Assembly: GCF_030157465.1 (NCBI RefSeq)
Contig: NZ_JAOAUU010000079.1
Coordinates: forward strand, 1 to 64,000
DNA: 64,000 nt
Origin: Zoogloea sp.
GTDB taxonomy: Bacteria > Pseudomonadota > Gammaproteobacteria > Burkholderiales > Rhodocyclaceae
Direction: 5' to 3'
Shown here: positions 1-7,126 of the stretch, piece by piece
How the letters are laid out: every line of letters begins with the position of its first letter
Numbering within the stretch: the stretch's first letter is position 1
Notes under the pieces: generated by a model
Database searches by the model: none
What the model was told of the DNA's origin: nothing
What the model saw: only the letters and a program-made list of their open reading frames with translations
Made by a program: the position numbers and the translations under genes

Positions 1-14
1 GCAAGAGAGGCCGC

Positions 15-42
15 ATTATAGAGAACTATCAAAAACAGTCAA
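15..42 (-). promoter_or_regulatory. Strong sigma-70 promoter reading out of the left edge
   Basis: On the minus strand a -35 TTGACT (37-42) is followed after 16 bp by a perfect -10 TATAAT (15-20) and a GC-rich discriminator GCGGCC. It lies 44 bp downstream of the dnaB stop and points out of the window, so it cannot drive dnaB. The near-consensus boxes and GC-rich discriminator resemble stable-RNA or other stringently controlled promoters. The gene it serves is outside the window. Confidence 0.75.
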
Positions 43-85
43 GAGATTAAAGAGACTAAAGAGACAAATCTACCTCCACCGGCGA

Positions 86-1450
86 TCAGTATTCCGGCCC
101 GCCCCCTGTGTAGGTTCCCGAGAAATTCTCGAAACGGGTAAATTCACCGAGGAACGTCATGCGCACAGTACCGGTGGAGCCATTCCGGTGTTTCGAAATG
201 ATCAACTCGGCCATACCCTTATCAGGGGAGTCCGGATTGTAGATTTCATCCCTGTAAATAAACATGATGATGTCGGCATCCTGCTCAATAGCGCCCGACT
301 CCCGCAAGTCCGAAGCCACAGGACGCTTGTTCGGTCGCTGCTCAAGACTTCGATTCAACTGGGACAGCGCAATGATCGGCACGTGCAATTCTTTTGCGAG
401 AGATTTCACCGACCGGGAGATTTCCGACAATTCCGCCGAGCGGTTGTCACTTTCCTTTAGAGACGTCATCAGCTGCAGATAATCGATAACGATCAAGCCA
501 AGGCGACCACATTGCCGGTGAAGCCGTCGACAACGCGCCCGAAGGTCGGTTGGATTTAGACCTGGCGTCTCATCGATAAAAATCGGGGCTTCATGAAGCT
601 TGCCAAGCGCATAAGTCAGCCGCTGCCACTCTTCGTCGTTCAGCTTGCCGGACCGGATCTTGCTCTGATCGATTCGCCCGACCGACGACAGGAAACGCGT
701 TGCAAGTTGAGTCCCTGGCATTTCCATAGAAAAAACCGCGACCGGCAATCCACCCTCCACTGCCACATGCTCAGCGATATTCAGGGCCAACGATGTTTTG
801 CCCATACCCGGACGCGCGGCAAGGACGATCATGTCGGAGGGCTGCAGGCCTGACGTTTTCTCGTCAAGGTCAGTCAGACCGGTCGCCACCCCGGTAACCC
901 CTGCCGGAGAGTCACGATCGTAAAGCTCCTGGATACGATCAACGACCTGACCGAGAATCGGCTGTATCGGCACAAAGCCACTCACTGTCCGAGCACCGGC
1001 CTCGGCAATCTCAAAGACCTTGGCCTCGGCCTCATCAAGGAGCGTCTTCGCGTCCTTACCCGACGGCGTTAGCGCACTTGCTGCAATCTGATCGCCGACA
1101 GACACCAACTTGCGAAGAATTGCCCGCTCACGGACGATTTCGCCATAACGACGTACGTTGGCGGCAGACGGCGTGCTATTGGCAATCTCGCCAAGATAGG
1201 CAAGCCCCCCGACATGCTCGGACTCGCCATTTTTCTCGAGCGCCTCGTAAACCGTAACCACATCAGCCGGCTTGCCCAGCTCAATCAGGCGCGCAATCTG
1301 TCGAAATATTCGCCGATGGTCGTCCCGGTAGAAATCAGCCTCATTGACGATATCGCCAACCCGCTCCCAAACGGCATTGTCGATCAACAACCCGCCGAGC
1401 AAGGACTGCTCGGCCTCGATGGAGTGCGGCGGCAACCGCAACGCGGACAT
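86..1450 (-). CDS. dnaB: Replicative DNA helicase DnaB
   Basis: Hexameric 5'-3' helicase that unwinds DNA at the replication fork. The protein (454 aa from this start) opens with the family's PPHSIEAEQSLLGG segment and an N-terminal DnaB domain (about 8-110). The RecA-like domain has Walker A AARPGMGKTS at about 211-220 and Walker B VIDYLQLM at about 321-328. The C-terminal DLRESGAIEQDAD block is also present. I chose the ATG at 1450 because AGGTGG lies 11 bases upstream. An in-frame ATG at 1486 (12 residues more) is possible; the longer frame back to 1603 crosses the rplI terminator and is unlikely. No dnaC-type loader is nearby, but the loader DciA is encoded at 33095. Confidence 0.97.
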   Translation of the reverse strand: MSALRLPPHSIEAEQSLLGGLLIDNAVWERVGDIVNEADFYRDDHRRIFRQIARLIELGKPADVVTVYEALEKNGESEHVGGLAYLGEIANSTPSAANVRRYGEIVRERAILRKLVSVGDQIAASALTPSGKDAKTLLDEAEAKVFEIAEAGARTVSGFVPIQPILGQVVDRIQELYDRDSPAGVTGVATGLTDLDEKTSGLQPSDMIVLAARPGMGKTSLALNIAEHVAVEGGLPVAVFSMEMPGTQLATRFLSSVGRIDQSKIRSGKLNDEEWQRLTYALGKLHEAPIFIDETPGLNPTDLRARCRRLHRQCGRLGLIVIDYLQLMTSLKESDNRSAELSEISRSVKSLAKELHVPIIALSQLNRSLEQRPNKRPVASDLRESGAIEQDADIIMFIYRDEIYNPDSPDKGMAELIISKHRNGSTGTVRMTFLGEFTRFENFSGTYTGGGPEY

Positions 1451-1532
1451 TACGGGATCGTCCACCTGGCCTTGAGTTTTACGCATAAGACATCTGCAAT
1501 CGGAAAATACCGGCCACTTTCGGCCTGAAAAA

Positions 1533-1558
1533 CAAAAAAGGGCTGCACGTGGCAGCCC
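1533..1558 (-). terminator. Rho-independent terminator after rplI
   Basis: Read on the minus strand: GGGCTGC, a 5-base loop, GCAGCCC, then a run of seven T. It lies between the rplI stop and the dnaB start, so it closes the rpsF-priB-rpsR-rplI operon and dnaB probably needs its own promoter or read-through. Confidence 0.9.
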
Positions 1559-1589
1559 TTCTTGATGGGGAGCAAAGCTCTCCTTCCGA

Positions 1590-2039
1590 TCAGTTCTCGC
1601 CAACCACCGTAACGCTGATGGTAGCAGTCACGTCGGTATGCAGAGAGACGGTGACTTGAGATTCACCGACGACCTTCAGCGGACCTTCGGGCATGCGCAC
1701 GGCAGCCTTCTCGACGGCGAAACCCTTTGCCTTCAGTGCATCAGCGACGTCAGCATTGGTCACGGAGCCGAACAGACGGCCATCCACACCTGCCTTGCGA
1801 GCGATGGTGACGGAGAGACCTTCGACCTTTTCAGCCTGGGCCTGAGCCGCAGCCAGCTGCTCGGCAGCCAGACGCTCGAGCTCGGCGCGACGGGCCTCGA
1901 ACTCGGCCAGGTTCGCCGTGTTGGCACGCTTGGCTTTGCCTTGGGGAATCAAGTAGTTACGAGCGTAACCGTCCTTGACTTTAACCACATCACCGAGGCC
2001 ACCCAGATTGACGACCTTGTCCAAAAGAATGATTTGCAT
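1590..2039 (-). CDS. rplI: 50S ribosomal protein L9
   Basis: Binds 23S rRNA in the large ribosomal subunit. The 149 aa match the family length. The N-terminal RNA-binding domain carries [20 protein letters not shown] and the conserved [13 protein letters not shown] segment, followed by a long charged helix (about 45-75) and the C-terminal domain (about 80-149). It follows rpsR by 15 bp with a GGAGA ribosome binding site, and is last in the operon before the terminator at 1533-1558. Confidence 0.98.
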   Translation of the reverse strand: MQIILLDKVVNLGGLGDVVKVKDGYARNYLIPQGKAKRANTANLAEFEARRAELERLAAEQLAAAQAQAEKVEGLSVTIARKAGVDGRLFGSVTNADVADALKAKGFAVEKAAVRMPEGPLKVVGESQVTVSLHTDVTATISVTVVGEN

Positions 2040-2054
2040 GCTATCTCTCCGGGA

Positions 2055-2324
2055 TTACTGGTGCAGATCGGTGTAAGGCAGGAGCGCGAGGAAGCGGGCA
2101 CGCTTGATCGCGGTGGACAGCTGACGCTGATAGCCAGACTTGGTGCCAGTGATGCGAGCCGGCATGATCTTGGCGTTTTCAGTGATGAAATCCTTAAGGA
2201 TGTCCACATCCTTGTAGTCGATCTCTTCAATTTTCTCTGCGCTGAAACGGCAGAACTTGCGACGCTTGAAAAGGCTCCGACCGCCACGGTCGTCCTTACG
2301 CTTCGTTGCTGGCTTGAATGCCAT
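2055..2324 (-). CDS. rpsR: 30S ribosomal protein S18
   Basis: Small-subunit protein that pairs with S6 on the 16S rRNA platform. The 89 aa include the [17 protein letters not shown] and [20 protein letters not shown] blocks typical of S18, after a basic N-terminal stretch of about 25 residues. The ATG at 2324 is preceded by GAAGGAACG. The first 29 bases also encode the last codons of priB in another frame, so the two are probably translationally coupled. The much longer in-frame extension to 2486 runs inside priB and is not credible. Confidence 0.97.
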   Translation of the reverse strand: MAFKPATKRKDDRGGRSLFKRRKFCRFSAEKIEEIDYKDVDILKDFITENAKIMPARITGTKSGYQRQLSTAIKRARFLALLPYTDLHQ

Positions 2325-2640
2325 GATTCGTTCCTTCCAAAAATTCGATCGTATCGATATGCAGCACAGGCACCCTGCTGCGCAGACTTTTCGCTGCAAA
2401 GAAACCAGTGAGCCGGGCGGGGCTTCCGAGCCGGGCAACAGCAAGCAATTTTGCTTTGTCACCGACCGCCACCACCTGCAGCTCAAGCTCTACGTCACGC
2501 GAGAGCCCCGCTTCCACCTGCTTCGAACGGTGCTCGATGCGCCCTGCCAGCACCGGCACGCCGCCGGGGGAGTAGCGCATCTGACCGATCTCGGCCAGGA
2601 TGCCATCTATCTCAAAACTGTTGCGACCTGCTTCCTGCAA
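2296..2640 (-). CDS. priB: Primosomal replication protein N (PriB)
   Basis: Single-strand DNA-binding OB-fold protein that bridges PriA and the helicase loader during replication restart. The 114 aa contain the PriB-like [11 protein letters not shown] and RIEHRSKQ segments; position between rpsF and rpsR is the classical place for priB. The only upstream in-frame start I can see is a TTG at 2640, one base after the rpsF stop. The 3' end overlaps rpsR by 29 bp and adds about ten residues beyond where the OB-fold should end. Family assignment is secure; the exact start is less so. Confidence 0.88.
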   Translation of the reverse strand: MQEAGRNSFEIDGILAEIGQMRYSPGGVPVLAGRIEHRSKQVEAGLSRDVELELQVVAVGDKAKLLAVARLGSPARLTGFFAAKSLRSRVPVLHIDTIEFLEGTNHGIQASNEA

Positions 2641-2641
2641 A

Positions 2642-3022
2642 TCAGGCGGCGGGCTGCTGCTCGGCCGGCTTGACCTCTTCAGAGGAAGTCAGGGAGCGAG
2701 CTTTTTCTTCCTTCATCATCGGCGACGGCGTCGTGACGGCGCGCTTCATGCGGATGGAGAGATGGCGCAGGATGGCGTCGTTGAACTTGAAGCCATGCTC
2801 CAGTTCGGCGATGGTGGGCTGATCGCACTCGATGTTCATCAGCACGTAGTGAGCCTTGTGGATCTTGTCGATCGGGTAGGCCAACTGACGGCGACCCCAG
2901 TCTTCCAGACGATGAATCTGGCCGCCCTGGGTGGTAACGAGGCTACGGTAACGCTCGATCATGGCGGGCACCTGCTCGCTTTGATCGGGGTGGACAATGA
3001 ATACGACTTCGTAATGACGCAT
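2642..3022 (-). CDS. rpsF: 30S ribosomal protein S6
   Basis: Partner of S18 in the 30S platform. The 126 aa begin [19 protein letters not shown] and contain the [20 protein letters not shown] block diagnostic of S6, with a charged C-terminal tail. The ATG at 3022 has an excellent GAAGGAGAT ribosome binding site; the 34-residue upstream extension has no S6 similarity. First gene of the rpsF-priB-rpsR-rplI operon. Confidence 0.98.
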   Translation of the reverse strand: MRHYEVVFIVHPDQSEQVPAMIERYRSLVTTQGGQIHRLEDWGRRQLAYPIDKIHKAHYVLMNIECDQPTIAELEHGFKFNDAILRHLSIRMKRAVTTPSPMMKEEKARSLTSSEEVKPAEQQPAA

Positions 3023-3144
3023 GAAATCTCCTTCTGGATCAAAACCCTCCGTCATGCGAACGGTAGGGCAAGGTAAAAAATCGTCCGAACGAGGCAATGC
3101 GTGCGCCAATACTGCCTGGCACACGCAAACCTTTCGGGGGAATT

Positions 3145-3237
<93 letters not shown>

Positions 3238-3250
3238 AGATGGAGGCGGC

Positions 3251-3278
3251 AATATACATTAACTTTTCAGAATGTCAA
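3251..3278 (-). promoter_or_regulatory. Sigma-70 promoter of tRNA-Ser
   Basis: On the minus strand: perfect -35 TTGACA (3273-3278), 16-bp spacer, -10 TATATT (3251-3256), then a GC-rich discriminator GCCGCC before the tRNA 5' end at 3237. I see no terminator between the tRNA and rpsF, so this promoter may also contribute to rpsF transcription. Confidence 0.85.
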
Positions 3279-3294
3279 AGCCTCTTTTTGGATT

Positions 3295-5328
3295 TCAGTG
3301 TTTTCCCCGCCCGTCCGGCATCCGGACGTAGTCGACCAAGGCTTGCACCTCGGGCGGCGGAGGCGGGGTAAGAAGACTCACCACGGCGATTACGACAAAG
3401 CCTACCGATACGCCGAAAACCCCGCTGGATATCGGATGGATGTCGAGCCAAGCGTCGCCCATGCTGCCGCCGAAGAAGGGGTGAGTGCGCACGATATAGA
3501 GCAGCGTGACCCCCATGCCGGCGATCATTCCGGTGACAGCACCCCATTTGTTGGCGCGTTTCCAGAAGATGCCGAGCACCAGCGCCGGAAAGAAGGCGGA
3601 GGCTGCGATGGAGAACGCGAGCCCGACCATGAAGAGAATGTTGTCCGGCCGCAGGGATGCGACCCAGGCGGCCACCACCGCCACCACCAGCAACTGGGAC
3701 TTGGTGATCACCAGGCGCCGTTGGGTGGAGGCTTCCGGATTGATCATCTTGTAGTAAAGATCATGGGACAGCGCGTGGGATATCGTCAGCAGCAGCCCAT
3801 CAGCGGTCGACAACGCAGCCGCCAGGCCGCCCGCCGCGACAAGTCCGGACACCACGTAGGGCAATCCGGCGAGTTCAGGCACCAGCAACAGGATCGCGTC
3901 ACTGTTGATGGAAAGCTCGGCCAGCTGCAGGATGCCGTCACCATTGATGTCGTCGATCTTTACAAGCCCGACCCGCCCCCATGAGGCGACCCAGTGAGGA
4001 AGCGTTTCGATATTCGAGCCCACCAGGCTGCTATAGACCTCCCACTTGGCGAAAACGGCATAGGCGGGAGCCGTGACGTAGAGCAGGAAGATGAAGAGCA
4101 GCGACCAGAACACCGACCGGCGTGCCTCGCGAACGCTGGGCGTCGTGTAGTAGCGCGTCAGGATGTGGGGCAAGGCTGCGGTACCAATCATCAGCACGAA
4201 GACCAGCGCGATGAAATTGTTGCGGGCGTTATCCCGGGCCGCCTGGTCGGCGCCCGGGTGGGCCTCGGCGTGCGGCGGAGGATGCATCGTGCGCGCCAGA
4301 CTGTCCTGCCTCACGCGATCCCATTTGACGCGCGCCTCGTCGGGCGTGCGCGGCACGTCACGCAGCAGGCGCTCGGCGACGGCGATTTCGCGGGCGCTGG
4401 CACCCTGCGCACGCAGATCGTTGGCTTTCTGCACCAGGGCAAGGCGTTCAGTCGTGAGCGATTCGGGCAAGGCGGCAATCTTGCGGGCGTATTCATCGGC
4501 CCGCCCCTGGTAAAGGAGACGGACTGCGCTCTCCCGCGGCTCGGAAAACAACTCGAGCTCCTTCACGCCCAGATCGTGCAACACCTGCCCGTACATGACC
4601 TGCGGCACCGGTACGCCTGTCACCTTGTAAGAGAGGATTGCCACCGGCACCAGGTAGGCGATGATCAGGATCAGGTACTGGGCGACCTGTGTCCAGGTCA
4701 CCGCACGCATGCCCCCCAGAAAGGAGCACACGAGAATGCCGGCCAGCCCCACGAATACGCCGATCTCGAACTCGATGCCGATGAAGCGGCTGGTGATCAG
4801 GCCCACGCCGTAGATTTGCGCCACCACGTAAACGAAGCTCGCCAGCACAGCGGCAAAAACACCAACAACCCGTGCGAAATGGCCTTCATAACGGGCACCG
4901 AGAAAATCCGGGATCGTGAATTGGCCAAACTTGCGCAAAAAGGGCGCGAGCAGCAGGGCCACCAGCACATAGCCGCCGGTCCACCCGGTCACGAAGGCCA
5001 GCCCCTCGAAGCCTGCGTAGTAAAGCGTGCCGGCCAGGCCGATGAAGGACGCCGCGCTCATCCAGTCGGCGGCCGTAGCCATGCCGTTGAAGAGTGCCGG
5101 CACGCGCCGCCCCGCAACGTAATACTCGGAGACGTCGGAGGTTCGGCTCATCACGCCGATTGCCGCGTAGATGGCGATGGTCAGAAACAGGAAAATCTGG
5201 CCGATCCAGCGCGGCGACAGTCCGAACTGCTCGGCCACGGCGAGCAGTCCGACGAAACTGACGAAAACGAGGGCGTAGATGAGGTAATAACGCCCCAGGC
5301 GCCGGAAGAAGGCTGGCTGGGAACTCAT
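3295..5328 (-). CDS. Sodium:solute symporter large subunit (VC_2705 type, acetate/organate family)
   Basis: A 677-aa polytopic inner-membrane protein of the sodium:solute symporter (SLC5-like) family, about 13 hydrophobic segments. The SSS signature region appears as VAGRRVPALFNGMATAADWM and the TM after it. Residues about 280-370 form a hydrophilic, charged insertion, which with the adjacent DUF4212 small subunit is typical of the VC_2705 subfamily rather than of ActP itself. The neighbours (acs, sensor kinase, exonuclease, CBS-DUF294) suggest transport of acetate or another short organic acid. Substrate is inferred from context only. It is the last gene of the cluster. Confidence 0.9.
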   Translation of the reverse strand: MSSQPAFFRRLGRYYLIYALVFVSFVGLLAVAEQFGLSPRWIGQIFLFLTIAIYAAIGVMSRTSDVSEYYVAGRRVPALFNGMATAADWMSAASFIGLAGTLYYAGFEGLAFVTGWTGGYVLVALLLAPFLRKFGQFTIPDFLGARYEGHFARVVGVFAAVLASFVYVVAQIYGVGLITSRFIGIEFEIGVFVGLAGILVCSFLGGMRAVTWTQVAQYLILIIAYLVPVAILSYKVTGVPVPQVMYGQVLHDLGVKELELFSEPRESAVRLLYQGRADEYARKIAALPESLTTERLALVQKANDLRAQGASAREIAVAERLLRDVPRTPDEARVKWDRVRQDSLARTMHPPPHAEAHPGADQAARDNARNNFIALVFVLMIGTAALPHILTRYYTTPSVREARRSVFWSLLFIFLLYVTAPAYAVFAKWEVYSSLVGSNIETLPHWVASWGRVGLVKIDDINGDGILQLAELSINSDAILLLVPELAGLPYVVSGLVAAGGLAAALSTADGLLLTISHALSHDLYYKMINPEASTQRRLVITKSQLLVVAVVAAWVASLRPDNILFMVGLAFSIAASAFFPALVLGIFWKRANKWGAVTGMIAGMGVTLLYIVRTHPFFGGSMGDAWLDIHPISSGVFGVSVGFVVIAVVSLLTPPPPPEVQALVDYVRMPDGRGKH

Positions 5329-5340
5329 TGGCGCACGCCC

Positions 5341-5628
5341 TTAGCCCTCGTCCTTTACGCCGTAGCGCTTTTCAAGTCGGACCATCCCTCGATCGTAGAG
5401 CCACACGATGCAGATGAAAATGATCAGGGATCCCTGGCCGGCCATGTAAAAACCCAATGGCCAGCCAAAAAAAACCACGCTATTCAGCTCGTCGGCAAAC
5501 CAGCCGGGCAGAAAACTCGCGCTGGCCCAGACCAGCAGCAACACGGTGGTGAGTCTCAGCGTTGCGCGCCAGTAAGCCCGCGACCTTGCATCGCTTTCGC
5601 CTTGACTGCCATTTACGTTCTGGCTCAC
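5341..5628 (-). CDS. DUF4212 small subunit of the sodium:solute symporter
   Basis: A 95-aa membrane protein with two predicted TM helices (about 22-45 and 53-75) separated by the FADELN...FFGWPLGFYMAGQGS segment characteristic of DUF4212 symporter small subunits. I chose GTG at 5628 because GAGGAGC lies six bases upstream; an ATG at 5655 would add nine residues. The gene ends 12 bp before the large subunit starts, and the two are presumed to form one transporter. Confidence 0.87.
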   Translation of the reverse strand: MSQNVNGSQGESDARSRAYWRATLRLTTVLLLVWASASFLPGWFADELNSVVFFGWPLGFYMAGQGSLIIFICIVWLYDRGMVRLEKRYGVKDEG

Positions 5629-5698
5629 ATGTCGCTCCTCAATTCGGCCCGACATCCGGGCAGCCCTGCCGGGGGGCGAGTATAGCCCGCCGGCCCTG

Positions 5699-7114
5699 CT
5701 AAAGCTGATAACGGGTCTGGAGCTTGTGCTGAAGTCTGCGGGCCTGGCGGAACGACTCTTTCAGGAAAGCCCGCTCAAGATCGTTCAGATCGTCGGGCGA
5801 CACCCGGTTGGCTGGCGAACCCGGAACACGCTGGCGACGCAGCCGGAGTTGCTGGATAAAATCCAGCGCCTCCACCAGCGCATCGCACTCACGACTATCC
5901 CAGTGCAAGGCCGCGCCGGCGGCCCGGATGCGCTCCGCGGTGGAGGTTTCTGGCAGACCGAGGGCCAGCGCGTAGATACGCGCCGCATCGACGAACGGCC
6001 GGCAGCCGTCTCGTTTGAGATCGAGCTGACCGGTTTCGCGGTCAACGACGAAATCGCGAATACGCCCGAGTGGAGGGCCGCTCTGCAACGCATTCGCCGC
6101 CATGAAGCGCAGGAACAGTGGATTATCAGCGGCCACCTGCAGCAGCCAGCGCTTCAGGGCCATCGGCAGCGCCCAATCGCCCGCCAGCGGCCGGAAATCG
6201 AAAAAAATGGTGGAATTGAGCAGATCGTCGGCGCTGGCGGCACGCATCCACTCGGCAAAGCACCCACGCCACTCGGCCAGGGACAGGCACCATTTAGGAT
6301 TGCCGGCCATCACCCCGCCCTTGCAGAGCGAGAATCCGCATTGATCCAGCAAGGCATTGACGTGCTGGGCAAAGGGCAGAAAGCGCGCCCGGAGCAGATC
6401 GGGATCCTCGCCTTTGTCGGTGGCAAAAATGAGCCCGTTATCCTGATCCGTGACCAGGGTCTGCTCGAGGCGCCCTTCGGATCCGAAGGCCAGCCAGCAC
6501 CAGCGAACCAGTGGCAGATCGAACTCGGCCTCGGCCAGGTCGATGGCGGTCAGCACGATGAGGTCGTTGAGAATCGCGATCCATTCGTTGATGCGTCCGG
6601 CACTTTCGCCCCGATCCACCATCGCCGCGGCAGACGCCTGCACCTGCCGGGCCGCGGCGGCAAGGGCGTCGGCACTGGAGGCCGCCTGGATGGCCTCGAC
6701 GAGATCGTCCGCCAGCGGCCACCGGCTGGCGTAGAGATCGCTGCGTGACACCACCCCCGCAAAGCGGCCGGACTCGTCGACGACGACAAGGTGACGCAGA
6801 TCGTTACGGGCAAGAATCAGGCGTGCTTGATGAGGGCTGGCCTGCAGCGGCAGCGCGACGACACCGCCGGTCATGACGCTGGCCACCGGCGCGTCGAGAT
6901 CACCGCCGACGAGAGCGACCCGCTCGATGGCGTCCCGCCGGGTAAGGATGCCGAGCGGCTGGAAGCTCGCGGAATCGACCACCACGACCGTCCCGACCCG
7001 CCCGGCGCCCATCCGCCCAAGGGCCTCACGCACGCTGAGCTCGGGCCCCACACACACCGGCGGGCGACGAATCAGCGCCGCCAGCCCGCCTCCACGCTCA
7101 GATCCGGCGGACAT
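5699..7114 (-). CDS. CBS-pair protein with DUF294 nucleotidyltransferase domain
   Basis: 471-aa soluble protein. Two CBS domains occupy about 15-130 (ILTRRDAIERV and GVVSRSDLYASR mark their ends). Then comes a DUF294 GlnD-like nucleotidyltransferase core with LAFGSEGRLEQ, T and DQDNG at about 208-225, and a DUF294 C-terminal helical domain. CBS pairs usually bind adenine nucleotides, and GlnD-like domains transfer nucleotides to proteins or small molecules; the target here is unknown. The ATG at 7114 is preceded by GGTGGA. A GTG at 7126, directly after the upstream stop, is an alternative. Such genes are often found next to acetate permeases, usually with a separate exonuclease gene; here the exonuclease is part of the upstream fusion. 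Confidence 0.88.
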   Translation of the reverse strand: MSAGSERGGGLAALIRRPPVCVGPELSVREALGRMGAGRVGTVVVVDSASFQPLGILTRRDAIERVALVGGDLDAPVASVMTGGVVALPLQASPHQARLILARNDLRHLVVVDESGRFAGVVSRSDLYASRWPLADDLVEAIQAASSADALAAAARQVQASAAAMVDRGESAGRINEWIAILNDLIVLTAIDLAEAEFDLPLVRWCWLAFGSEGRLEQTLVTDQDNGLIFATDKGEDPDLLRARFLPFAQHVNALLDQCGFSLCKGGVMAGNPKWCLSLAEWRGCFAEWMRAASADDLLNSTIFFDFRPLAGDWALPMALKRWLLQVAADNPLFLRFMAANALQSGPPLGRIRDFVVDRETGQLDLKRDGCRPFVDAARIYALALGLPETSTAERIRAAGAALHWDSRECDALVEALDFIQQLRLRRQRVPGSPANRVSPDDLNDLERAFLKESFRQARRLQHKLQTRYQL

Positions 7115-7126
7115 TACATCCACCAC

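Noticed and set aside
3994-5685. 563-aa plus-strand frame antisense to the symporter genes
   Set aside because: His/Arg/Gln-rich shadow with no domain; the opposite strand has a complete symporter operon.
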